A stretch of DNA of 64,000 nt from Desmodus rotundus (lineage: Eukaryota > Chordata > Mammalia > Chiroptera > Phyllostomidae): assembly GCF_022682495.2 (NCBI RefSeq), contig NC_071388.1, positions 83,639,073-83,703,072 of the forward strand, given 5' to 3'. The notes below the pieces were generated by a model, which saw nothing but the letters and a program-made list of their open reading frames with translations, was not told where the DNA came from and made no database searches. The position numbers and the translations under genes are program-made. Below are positions 11,351 to 22,020 of this stretch, piece after piece. The stretch's first letter is position 1. Every line of letters begins with the position of its first letter.

Positions 11351-12790
11351 AACTGAGAGGTTTGATGCTAGAAGTGGTCCGAGAAAGTGGGATTTTGGAG
11401 CCAGCTCTGGGGCAACGAAGATGCCATCACTAGTGTAACTGGAGCACTAATTGCTGGGGGAATGCTAGAGAAGTGTTGGAGTCGGGATTTTCACAAGTGC
11501 TAAACTGGGATGGGATACGGAATGTATTAGGAAGTACAATGTCTCAGGCTTTTTAGAGGGAATGAAGAATGTTAATTATAAAGGTAAGGGGACTGACGGA
11601 TGGCCTTGTTGAATAACCTGGGCATATTGAAAAAGACTGAAAAGTTTAAGTTGTTGAACCACCAAGTGAAGGTGAAGTAAAAACATGTGAGAGTCACAGT
11701 ACTTCTTCTGCAGCATCGTGTAACTCATTTCCTACAAAGAAAGGCTGACAAAGGTGAGGGTCAGGCCCCAGGACTTCACTGTAAGAGTTGCCGAGTTCCA
11801 GGGAAAGTTGAAACCCCTGCCCCAGCAAGTATACTGTGTCAACGTTGTGTCCCTGGTGGGAAAGGAGCGGGACCCTGGCATTTGGAATTGAGCGCACCTA
11901 GGATAATTCATGCAAATCACTGGAACCTTAGAACACCTGGAACTCTCTTGACCTGCACCCATGGGAACTTTGATCTAACAGAGCTGTAAAGATAAGTAAT
12001 AGAGGATACTTTATCCCATGGCCATGGTAGATAGGGAATCAAAAAGGATATTTCTCAAAGTATAAAATAATTAGAGAATAAATAACCAGCAGGTAAAGGG
12101 TTTCACCTCTCAAAAAAGCCATAACCCATTGCCCAGTTTCTGATACTGAACAAATTCTAAGAACAATAAACCACTGACTGATGGAAAAGAGTGTGATTAT
12201 TATGAGTCTTGTGCTCCTGGGTATGATAAGACAAAGAAAAAAGGCAAATTATGGCCACTGGCACCTTCCATGCCAAACAAACCAAACCAAACCTCAGTAT
12301 CTACTAGATCTATTTTGGGTTCTCTAGGCAGGATATTCCAATTTGGGAATATATCGCTTCAGTCCAATGCCAAGTAACCCAAAAGGCTACGAGCTTTGAC
12401 TGGGACCCAGAGGACAAAACGGTTCTGCCGCAGGACCAGGGTGCACTGCAAGCAGCCCGGCTGCTGCTGCTGCTAATTTATCTGAGTACCGGCAATGGGA
12501 AAGACGCTGTGCAGAGCAGGAGAATCCCAACCTAGACTCTTGGTTTCTGGATCAAAGCCAGGTCCTGTGGGGGAGGTGATCTGCTACTGGGCCCTGATAT
12601 AAAACATCTGACCATGAGATGACAATTAACTGTGTTCACAGCTGCCTGTCAAGAGCCAGGTTCTGTCAGATACACCGAGTCATAATAAGTTCAACAGCAG
12701 TGCATGTGGTGTGAATGGAAGGGATACACCAGAGGTTCCAAGAAAACTGCACAATTAAATGACATAATAACGCCTTATACAATGCAATCC
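11351..12790 (+). mobile_element. ERV-L-like internal region, leader and 5' part, no intact gene
   Basis: The segment starts just past the LTR with gatgctagaagtgg, a plausible degraded primer-binding-site region. It continues with a long block (gagaaagtgggattttgg; gaatgaagaatgttaattata; ttctgcagcatcgtgtaactc) that fits an ERV-L-family interior. Frames at 11687-11989 (plus) and its opposite-strand overlaps have no recognisable domain. No gag capsid motif was recognised. The start of pol appears lost between here and 13.6 kb, where a Ves SINE has inserted. Confidence 0.5.
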
Positions 12791-12800
12791 ATCTTTGCTT

Positions 12801-12917
12801 TATTTATTTTAATTTTTTAGCACTCCTTTTTATTTTTTGAGATGAGAGAGGGAGAGAGAGAGAGAAACATTGATTTGTTGTTCTACTTATTCTTGCATTC
12901 CTTGGTTGCTTCCTTTT
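12801..12917 (-). mobile_element. Ves-type SINE, copy 3, 3' half (interrupted)
   Basis: The T-rich reverse tail, then gagagagggagagagagaga, aaacattgatttgttgttct and cttgcattccttggttgctt, give the 3' half of a Ves in reverse orientation. A 10-bp duplication, atctttgctt (12791-12800) and atttttgctt (13256-13265, one mismatch), flanks the pair of halves, so both halves belong to one insertion event. Confidence 0.75.
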
Positions 12918-13156
12918 TTTAATGAAAGTACATACTTTATTCAGATTTCCTTAGTTTTCAACCTAATGTCTTTTTTCCGTTCTAGGATCCTATCTAGTAC
13001 ACCATGTTACTCACTCGTAACATATCTCCTTAGGTTCTTCTCGGCTGTTCCAGTTTCTCATTTTTTTGTTGTTGTTGGATGACTAACAGTTTTGAGGAGT
13101 ACTGGTCAGATACCTTGCAGAATGTGTCCTAATTGAGAATTGTCTGGGTTTTTTTG
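12918..13156. repeat. L1-like fragment splitting a Ves SINE
   Basis: About 240 bp lie exactly between the two Ves halves. Blocks such as cctaatgtcttttttccgttct, aggatcctatctagtacacc and cagttttgaggagtactggtc resemble an old mammalian L1M 3'-region sequence. The right edge is T-rich (gggtttttttgttttttttt). Family and orientation are uncertain. Confidence 0.45.
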
Positions 13157-13255
13157 TTTTTTTTTCTTCTTGTATGTGCCCTGCCTGGGTGTCAAACCTG
13201 CAAACTTGGTGTATTGAGACAATGCTCTAATGAACTGAGCTACTCAACCAGGGAA
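13157..13255 (-). mobile_element. Ves-type SINE, copy 3, 5' half (interrupted)
   Basis: Reading tcttgtatgtgccctgcctgg, gtcaaacctgcaaacttggt and aactgagctactcaaccaggg gives the reverse complement of the tRNA-related head with its A and B boxes. It joins logically to the half ending at 12917. Confidence 0.8.
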
Positions 13256-13640
13256 ATTTTTGCTTCATTGAGGCCTCTTCTTTAACTCACAGCTCACATG
13301 TGGGTAAAGGGGATTTTTATAACTTGCTGATAGCCAAGCTTGGTGTAAAAGTGGATTGGCTCAGTCCAAATATGACCACAAAATATAATATTTTGCTGCT
13401 ATAGTAAAGTCTCTCCAAGAATCTCTGTGAAAGGCATGAATAAGGGGAGAGGGGAAACCCCCCCACTGGGAAGAAGTTTAGGCAATATGCCTGTATATTC
13501 ATTTATTCATTTTATATATAAACAGAAATAATAGAATATGTCTTGGTTGATGAGTGTGAAAAGAGAAAGGCTTTAAAATTGTGGGCAAAGATGTCTAGGA
13601 GAGAGAAATGCAGTGAAATTTTGGGAGTAAGAACAAGTCT
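13256..13640 (+). other. Probable decayed ERV-L interior
   Basis: It lies between the Ves and recognisable pol remnants and continues without an obvious boundary into them. The frame at 13317-13502 (minus) has no recognisable domain. Confidence 0.35.
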
Positions 13641-14345
13641 CACAATCATTACATTGCATGTTAATGAACACTAGGACGACATGGAAGAGAACATCAGTCA
13701 CCAGGTAGACAGAATGACTCAGCTCATTGACATCAAGCTTGGGTCATCAGCTAATCTGGAGCCAGCCAACTATGCACATAGATGATAAGGCCAAGCTGGC
13801 AGTACTGAAGCTTATGTGTAGGCCCCAGTGCATGGGTTCCCACAAACCAGGACCAATGTAGCTATTGCTATTATCCACTGTCTAACAGGCTGCTAACAGA
13901 CACTAACACTGACTATATGATATGGCATTCTTCCTAAAGGATATCAAAGAGCCTTTTGGTGTCACATAGATTATATTAGACTCATTCCATTCTGGAAGAA
14001 GCAGCAATTTATCTCAGCTGGAATTGGTCTCTATCCCAGGTATGAGGATTTCCTGCTGATGAAGTCTTAACCAGTGCCACCATCTTAGTGCTCGTGAGCG
14101 ATCAGAGCTACTGACATGGAATTCCATGTACCAGAGCATCAGACCAATATCTTACTTTAGAGCAAAGAAGATGTGTCAGAGGACCCAAGATTATTGGATC
14201 CACTGGTTGTATCACATTCCACACTATTCAGAAGTGTCAAAAATGTAGAACACCTTTTTAAAAAAGGGCAATGAAGCACTAGCTTGGAGAGACGATACTC
14301 CATCAGAATGGGGGGCCATTGTCTAGGAAGCGGTGTACCCATTTA
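13640..14345 (+). pseudogene. ERV-L pol remnant (RNase H end and integrase)
   Basis: The nucleotide order follows ERV-L pol from the end of RNase H into integrase: gttaatgaacactagg, caccaggtagacagaatgac, then ccaatgtagctattgctatt, then gattatattagactcattcc with tctggaagaagcagcaattt, then gcatcagaccaatat (the region coding SDQ in the integrase core), and attggatccactggttgtatcac. Stops and frameshifts run throughout, so no integrase could be made. In function this enzyme inserts proviral DNA. Here it serves only to identify the family. Confidence 0.6.
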
Positions 14346-15140
14346 ACTCAAGTCAGTAACTGTTAGCTGGTGCTGTTTCCAAAAAGGAGAGCTCGTGAGT
14401 TCAGGAACTAAGGTATAGACACATAAATAGTTCTGGTTACTTTCATCACTTTTAGTTATTGTACAGATTATGTGCTCCCTGTTTCCACAATTCTGGGTTC
14501 TGATAGTGAAGAGACCCTGACTAGCAAATGGGAAACAGTTACACCGGGCATCAGGGCAAGAGTTCCATTAAGAGTCGTGAAAGGGAGTCATAATCCTGGC
14601 AATGGAAATTGGCTCTGGCCATTAGTAAGAGGCAGGATGCTCCACATGGAGTGGGCAGGAAGAATATGTTTGCACCTTTCTGGTCCATGGAGATACTCTT
14701 TGGTGTTTGATATTTTAATTTTGAAGGTAAGTGGTTGAGTGAAATAGCCAAGGCCAAAGAGAAGCATGGTTACCAGATGACCCAGAGCTGAGGGCCTGGA
14801 TCGGTAGAATACTGAACTCAGTTCATACTGGCCTCTGAGCTGAGAACCATTCTTGTGCACTCTTCTAAAGTCCATGTGCAGTAATTTCACATTGGTAACT
14901 TGAAATTAGTGAAGGCGGAAATATTTACGCTACAGAAATTGGAAAATGCTAGCCACCAGAAAATTCGTTTAGAGGGGGCATGTTTATCAGCACACATTGG
15001 TCTGGACCACTTAGCAGGTTAGCTGCCTAGAGCAGCAGAAGTGATCAGAGGTGAGGGAAACCTAAAGTGGGGAGTAGAGGAGGGAGAAGATGAGAATCGA
15101 TTGCAACCCCCAAATCAGTTGCAGCAATAGAGTTCCCATT
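14346..15140 (+). mobile_element. ERV-L 3' interior, non-coding remnant
   Basis: Continuation after the integrase remnant. Open frames at 14472-14738 (plus) and 14588-14890 (minus) overlap on opposite strands and have no recognisable domain. A matching 3' LTR was not found directly downstream, so the provirus is probably truncated or rearranged near 15.1 kb. Confidence 0.4.
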
Positions 15141-15384
15141 TCTCCTACTAACTTTTCTTTTGTAAGTTTTTTTTTTTTCCCAACAAAAGAGCTCATTAGA
15201 ACTTCTGGGAAGTTCTTTTTATAACTTCCTGTTATATGAAGGAAGTGGATCTGACCAATAAAGTATTAAACTGTGGAGATGCTTTAATGTAAATATTCTC
15301 ATCGTGTCTAATCTAAAGCTACAATGTGGATCACCAACTACGGAGTTGGGAAAAAGTGTACAAAAATGTTTTTCAGCTTGAAAC
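15141..15384. other. Short unassigned stretch
   Basis: Contains a T13 run near 15167-15179. No family recognised. Confidence 0.3.
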
Positions 15385-15930
15385 CTACTTGAGTTTGCAG
15401 GTTTTGCTCTCCAGACAACACATTCTGAAACTGAGATTAGTGTTCAAGATGTTTATCAGGGAGTGCCCGAAGGGTGAATGAGGTGGAAAAGAGAAGGAGG
15501 AAGTAGGCTTGGGTAGGTGCAGAAGTCAAATTGGGATACAGGCCTGACCAGCCTCAGGCAACAACATGGGAGCCCTGGAGCTGATGCCCATTGAAATTGT
15601 TATGCTTTGGGCTAAATGAAGAGGACTTGGTACCCCATTTTGATAAATCACTGGATAAAGCCCCCTCAAATTTTTCCAAGGCAGCTTTTTATAGCTGAAG
15701 CAATCCCCAAGGAGCTTATCTATAATGACTATCTAATGAATACATTCCCAGCAGCTGAGTAAGTAGTAAGTGCTCCCTTACAGGGGAGTTTGAGCAGAGC
15801 CTCTCCATGTCCACCTCAGTGTACACTCCTCTTCACCCCAGGACACTCATTCTCTCAGCTCCCGAAGGGATGATATCTGAAGGCTATCAGCTGACAATCT
15901 TTGAGAATTGGCCTCCTTGCCAACATTCAC
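15385..15930 (-). repeat. ERV-L-type LTR fragment, antisense
   Basis: On the minus strand the sequence has a CT-rich block, then a poly-A-signal-like gataaac (gtttatc at 15451-15457, plus strand), then an R/U5-like run (ttgaacactaatctcagtttc) typical of ERV-L/MLT-like LTR 3' ends. It lies in the opposite orientation to the provirus remnant just upstream, so it is probably an independent insertion. Confidence 0.4.
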
Positions 15931-16329
15931 ATTTCCCTGGGAAAAGCTCACATCTAAAGACTGGTTGTATTGAGGAAAGGGGTGGATATAATAGTCCAGT
16001 GCTCCTTCCTCAATGTGTCCACTGCAAAGCACTGTTCTAGCAGCAGAGCCCTCCCAGCATTGCCTGAGGTCTTTTTTTGATTACATTACAGATTAAGTCT
16101 TTTATCTCATAATTTCCTCCCCCTTTTTTGACATTGAAAAAAACAAACAAACTGTATTTTAATGATGCAACAAGGACCTGCAGGTAAATGCAAGTACCAG
16201 TCACTTCTAAAGAGCTGAGCTGGCCTGCCCAGAAGGACTGCCACGCTGGGCAGAGGTCGCTACATATTCAGGTTCCAGTTTGAAAGAGGAGCTCCGGCCT
16301 TCAAGAACACTTCAGAGAGGTAGAGCAAT
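15931..16329. other. Unassigned DNA
   Basis: The open frame 15807-16040 (plus) enters this region but has no recognisable domain. There is a T-rich patch around 16070-16130 and an A-rich patch around 16137-16152. Confidence 0.3.
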
Positions 16330-16442
16330 GGAGGGAAAGACTTCAGCGTCAGGACTAGATGACTTGCGTTTGAGCCCCAGTTTTGTTCCTAACTAGTTGT
16401 GTGACCTTGGGTAAGTCACACCCTTACAGGTTCAGTTTTGCC
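16330..16442 (+). repeat. MIR SINE
   Basis: Clear MIR core and tail: gacttgcgtttgagccccag, ctaactagttgtgtgaccttgg and gtaagtcacacccttacagg. This is the best-preserved MIR in the window. Confidence 0.85.
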
Positions 16443-16451
16443 TTGTGATTT

Positions 16452-16705
16452 TATTTATTTATTTTTCTTTTTAAAATTACGTTTTGTTTATGCTATTACA
16501 GTTATCCCAGGTTTTCCCCCTTCGCACCCCTCTTCTCAGACCTCCCCTCCCTGAAGCAACCCCCACAGTTGTCCATGTCCATAGGTCATGCGTATATGTT
16601 CTTTGGCTGCTCTATTCCCCAATTTCCTCTTCATTTAGTTCCCACAAGTGTAGATCTGTAAGGCATTTCACAACAGACATCCTCTAAGCAGTCTCTGTCT
16701 CAGTG
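16452..16705 (-). mobile_element. L1 3' end, antisense
   Basis: T-rich start (ttttatttatttatttttct), then tgctattacagttatcccagg, a C-rich block (cctcccctccctgaagcaac), then ttgtccatgtccataggtcatg. This is the reverse complement of a G-rich L1 3'UTR plus tail, as in other short copies here. The 67-residue frame across it is incidental. Confidence 0.6.
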
Positions 16706-18560
16706 TTTGTTTCCCACACAGCCCAATCTAAGAAGTATTAAAAGTCAAATACACAACACAACCTAAATAAAAAGCATGATGGAGGTAAGCAACAGCACCA
16801 CCAAAGATGCACAGAGGGGGCATCAGGACAGCCCCCTCAGGTAACATCGTCCGTTTCCCATATTACCCAATTAAAATGGTGCCCCTAACCCACTGCAATT
16901 CTGACAGTATATTAGTTAAGTTTTACTAGCAGAGTTATATAATTAACACCTATGTCACCTTAAAAGAGTAAAGGGTTCTGTTTTCTTATAGTAAGTTCTC
17001 AGATAGTCCAAACTCTTTGAGGCAGATCCACGTTTTCACCAGTGACCCAGATCTTTTCTCTATTTCATATCTACCATTCTTAGTAGAATGGTAAGCTTTA
17101 TAGCTGTTGGTTTTCTTTATCCACAGAAGAACTAGAAAGATGAGGAATGGAGAAAGGTCAAAGGGAAAATTGCAACAAGCAGAAGTCAAATGACTTTATT
17201 TCCTTTAAAACATTCTTTCTAAACACCTCTCCCAAGTGACTTCTGGTTCTCTCATTTACTGGAACCTATGGCAGCAGCTGATCACCTTGCTCCCTCGAAC
17301 AAATTGAGGTTCTGTTAGGAAACCAAAGGACATAGATAATGGGTAGGTAATTCATAATATCTTCAACAGGGGATTATTATTAAAGCAAAACCAAAATAAT
17401 CAACAGTGCTATTTATCATTATTACTAGGAATTACATACAGTTTAGTAAGTTTGAAACTTGATAATGTTATCTTGCCTATTTTTGCAATGTAATAACAAT
17501 CAGTTTCCAAATAACATCAAATGTGTTACAGCATCTAGGGCAACTTACCAACAAAGGGAAGGAGGCAGTTAGCATGTTTGATGCAGAATAAATTACATGT
17601 GCAAAACAAAGACGTGTAAGTTGGTCATAGAGGAGTAACTTTTCTTTCTTGTGTCAGAGTGGTTTAAGTTACAAAAAATAAGGAGAAACTCCCAATTCTT
17701 GCAACTGCTGTTTAAGCCAGATATTTTATTGAACTGAAAAATCCAGTTCAAGGAGTACTTTATTCACAGTGTGAGTTACATACACAGAATCTCAAAATTA
17801 TTTATAAAGTTAAATAATACAATTATACAGTTTGATAAGCACAAAGGGAAAAGAAAATTAAGAGAGCTTTAGGCAAAGGAAAAGAGACTTTCAAGAACTA
17901 TATGAAAAGTAGAAGAAACAGAGTCAATGAGGCAGAAAAATGCAAGAAGTTACTTCCAGATGCCAAGAGCAATAAAGGGAAAGGCTTTTGATCCTATCTC
18001 ATGGAAGCACACAATGGAAAGAAGAGAGAATTAATTTCAGAGAGCTGGGGGAATGGGATGGAATGGAGACAAATATTTCTTAAGATACCTTTCCTAGCTA
18101 CAAGCAGATGTAAAAGTCTAAAGGGCATGGATACAAAAAAAATGAGATACAAAAATCATTTAATAGCATATATGTATGGATCCAAAATTCCTATGATGTA
18201 ACGAGACACAATTTTCAGAGCAAAAAATATGAGGACATATCTGCTTCATCGTCAGCAGCCTTGGATTACACGAGCCTCCTCTTTCCACTCATCTGCCCTC
18301 GCACCACAGTGTTTATTGCATTAGAAATAAATGTGTTACACGAACATTCTTTTCCTGTCATACTAAAGCCCTTCCACACCTTGAAGACAATCCCTGCCAC
18401 AGAGAGACATGCAACACGTGTGGTTTGTTGTTTTAATAAGGCTTTTCATTTTTTTAAAGCTTCCCATACCCATTCTATCAACTGTTAAACTTTTTTTAAA
18501 AATATGAAACATTCAGTCACTGATTATTCTATTTAACATCACAGGTATGCCCTTTTGAAT
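16706..18560. other. Unassigned AT-rich DNA
   Basis: No gene, RNA or repeat family was recognised. The open frames 16986-17189 (minus), 18001-18201 (plus) and 18261-18488 (plus) lack recognisable domains. Confidence 0.35.
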
Positions 18561-18574
18561 AGGGTTCTGAAATA

Positions 18575-18690
18575 TAATGAACATAGTAGTAGACTTGGAG
18601 ATAAAAGAAGAGATTTAGCAACTTTGCTCAGCTATTCTAGTGTGTTTTCATCAGTGGGCCTCATTGCCCTCATCTAAGAGAGAGGATAAC
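18575..18690 (+). repeat. Possible MIR fragment
   Basis: agatttagcaactttgctcag, then a diverged stretch, then gggcctcattgccctcatct resembles the MIR tail 'gcctcagtttcctcatct'. Weak match. Confidence 0.3.
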
Positions 18691-20740
18691 AGATCAAGGA
18701 CCACTAAGGTAGAAAAAAACTAAATACATTAAATGACAGAAAGAAGAGATGAAGGAGAGATTATTTACATTGAAAAAAGAATGATGACAGCTAAGACAAA
18801 AATGGCAGAAGTTTATTCCAATATTGTCAAAAGAATTATATAAAATATATGTGAGTGCTTTGCAAATTTTAAATATGTGCATATAAACTAATAAATTCCG
18901 GAAAGTTAGTTCTTGAGAAAGTAGCACCAGTTATAAGGGCTACCTTTGCAGATGGAAAAGCACTGTGACAATCTCTTCCACACTCACTAAGCCATTGAGA
19001 ACTGCTCTAAGAAATCCTCTTTAATATGGGTGACTTCTGGAAATGTAATATTACATTATCCTATTGTATCCAAGCAATAAGTAGTCTTCAAAGACCATCT
19101 TTTCACATGCAGATGCTGTATTTGGAAGATATAATTCTCCTTTATTGGTCTTTATACTGGATTAGTATAAAACAGTAGGGTGGTAACCATAGGCAACATT
19201 ATATGTAACCAACACTGAAATGATGGTATTTGGGTATCTAAAAATTTGTCCTGTACACTGTTTGTGGTGAAATGTGGATTTCATTAGCAGGCTTCTTTGC
19301 CTTTCACTAGTACTGTTAGACAGAAAGAGCTGCACCAAAGAGAGACAGGTTAAGTTGGATTGCATGGAATATGTACAACAGAGTGGAACAGCAGCCACAG
19401 TGCAGAGGGAGGGGTGAGGAGAGACAGGAGAGCCAGCAGAGATGAGAATGGGGAAGACACTGGGAACGGAGAATTGACATTTGCTTGAAGAGTTACTTCA
19501 GTGACATGAAGTTTTGGGGACTCAGATTAGAAAGGAAAAATTAGGACATTTTGCTATATGTCATGCAAAGCATTTCCCTACTTTTCCTCTTTTGTGTAAG
19601 ATGTCCCTCTCTTTTTAAAGCTTTTATTTTTAATGTTTGACCTGCATTTTCTGTATAGATGACTCTCTGCTGAGACAGGTCATGAGGCAATGTCAGAGAC
19701 ATGAACACTGAGACGTTTATTTAGCAATACTTACATCATATTGCTGCAGGAACTCACGAAGTCTGTGGCAAAAAGTGATGACTTTGGGAAAAGGAAAGCT
19801 GACTTGAATTTAGAACAACAACTTTAGAGGTGCCATATATCTTAATTGTGCCGAGATGTGTATGATCTCTGATCAGATTTTAGTACTGACGGTCCAGGCC
19901 TGCTACCCCGGTGTTCCTAATGGAATGGAAGGGTTAAGTGGAACAAACAATGCCTAGAGCAAAATAAACAAACCAAGTCATAAAAACCCCAGCTCCTATG
20001 ACAATAATATAAAGCTTGCCTTTAATCTTATTTCTTCTTTTGAAAGAGGGGAGTATTCATATGGGAAATTTTTCCTTTTATATCCCTCTGGCTACCAATT
20101 TGACCCTTCATGTGAAAAACTCCCAAGGCCCCAAGTGGACCACTTACAGTAAATTTTAATCCACAACTCATAATTTTAGTCACTTTATGGTGATTTCTTT
20201 CACCCTGGCTTTCACCTGAGGTTTTCCTAAAGTCACTACCTAACAGTGTCTGCTTATTAAAAACGTCACAATGAGAACAAGGCAGTGATGGACACAAAGA
20301 GCCAGAAGGAGTCACTATCATTGAAAATTGCTTTAGTTGGTGAAGTTAAACGAAAACATATGTTGAGAAGAGTCATATTTTTCAGTAAAGCATATTCTCA
20401 TGGCTTAATTTTTCTACCAGCACACCCTCTTCCTTCCATCGGTCCTGTGTAAAGACAACATTACTTTCTCTCTTTAATTATTTTAATAGCAGCCCTGTAA
20501 ATAAACACAATAGCTTAATTGTAGTTAGTTGTGAGCTATGTGTTTTGGTGTGGTTCTAAATAATTACCATCTCCAATTATTTTTGTGAAGATGCTGCTCA
20601 TAAAAATGAGATAAAAGCCACTGGCTGCAGCAGCAAAATGATGAAGAACACTCTAAGAAAAGCATAGCATTGCATTGGAAAAGGAATGAAAAGAGGCTTA
20701 TACACAAATAAATCCTACCTACCAGATCATCACCTCCATC
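18691..20740. other. Unassigned DNA
   Basis: AT-rich with scattered short open frames (18694-18927, 19162-19398, 20028-20321; all minus). None has a recognisable domain, start context or splice structure. No repeat family identified. Confidence 0.35.
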
Positions 20741-20749
20741 AGAGACTGA

Positions 20750-21215
20750 GGTCAAGGTAACAGATTAGCCAAAATAGGCATTAATTGGAAGATCCCTGAG
20801 AACTGCTTAGTGGGGGGCTGTGGTTTACTACTGAAATCTGCCCTCTGCAACTTATTCCTCCAGCCACTCGCTCAGAGGGTTGGCTGCTAAGAGCTCACAG
20901 CTGAGACCTGTCTAGGACCTGCCCTTCAGTAAGGGTGCTCTCTAATCCACACTGCCTGTCTGGAACATCCCACATGAAAGGCCTGGTCTGTGCGGAGGCT
21001 TGGTATGCTTAGCTCAATCTGAAACATCCCTGAATGCTAAAACGAGCTCCAGAACTCCCCTTGAGACTGGCTAAGGCCTTTGGTGCATCAACTGTGCTCT
21101 TTAAACAATCCTGCTGCTCTCATTCCTCCTGGGAATTTTTTCTGGGAGCATTCTCCACCAAATATTCTGCATACAAATCCTACCTCAAAGTTTATAGTCT
21201 GATCTATAGACACAT
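20750..21215 (+). repeat. Solo LTR-like sequence (ERV-L type)
   Basis: Layout of an ERV-L LTR: ctctgcaacttattcctcca, ggttggctgctaagagctcac, ctaatccacactgcctgtctgg, ctttaaacaatcctgctgctc, then tgggagcattctccaccaaa and attctgcatacaaatcctac at an R/U5-like end. No internal retroviral sequence adjoins it. Assigned from memory of similar LTRs. Confidence 0.45.
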
Positions 21216-21384
21216 ATTTGGACCAATATAACAGCTGTCTAATTGTCAGCCTCAGAAACTTATACATACACTAAAGTGCCTAAAATTTTAATCACATTTT
21301 AAAAATAAAAAATAAAGAAAATGATAAAGTGAAGTATCTGAATTCCTAACCAATTATTCCTCAGAACCCAATTACTTGTGTTAG

Positions 21385-22020
21385 GCAAAGATTTATTGAA
21401 CCCCCATGATATGCCCCACTCGATTCAAGGAACTGAGGATGGTTAGACAAATATGGCGTAGGGACTGCCATCGAGGAGCACGTACTGAATGAACTGTTTG
21501 CAGTGAAGTGTGGCGATAAAGCACAATAAAGCAACAGAGGTGTGCATAGGTAAAGAAATAAGACAAAGGAGAGTGATCATTCAGGTTTGGGGGATCAAGA
21601 AATCCTCATTTGGGAGAAGGTATTTTAGCTGTGACTGCAGAAATTAATAAAGAGTTCAGGCCATAGGACAAGGAAGTATGGGAAGAATAATTCTGGTAAG
21701 TATTGTATGATGCAGCAGGGAAGACATTTGGTTTGAGGAAACTCAAATAATTCAAGGTGATTGGCAGGGAAGAAAAAAGTGGAAAGACAGAGAATGGTTA
21801 TAGATGGAACTACAAAGATTCTCTTCCAGATTAACGAATATTCTCTCCAATACAATAAGACCTATACTTTAGGAAGATCATTCTGGAAATTGCAGGGAGG
21901 AGTATTGGAGAGTAGCAAGACTAGGAACAGAATAGCAAATTAACATACTCGGGTTATAATAAAAACGTAAGGTGATGAAAAGAGTAACAGTTGTCTTAGA
22001 AAATCATACACATAAAAAGG
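21385..22020 (-). repeat. L2 LINE, antisense
   Basis: The order follows antisense L2: gatttattgaacccccatga, caaggaactgaggatgg, gagaaggtattttagctgtg, agttcaggccataggacaagg, ggaagatcattctggaaattgc and ggaggagtattggagagtag. Old and diverged, without coding capacity. The short frames here are incidental. Confidence 0.55.

Noticed and set aside
11687..11989. 100-residue plus-strand frame in the ERV-L leader region
   Set aside because: No gag motif. Two other frames overlap it on the opposite strand.
21500..21535. 'gataaagcacaataaagcaac' resembling a Tigger-type terminus
   Set aside because: It lacks a terminal inverted repeat and TA duplication, and it sits in an L2-like context.
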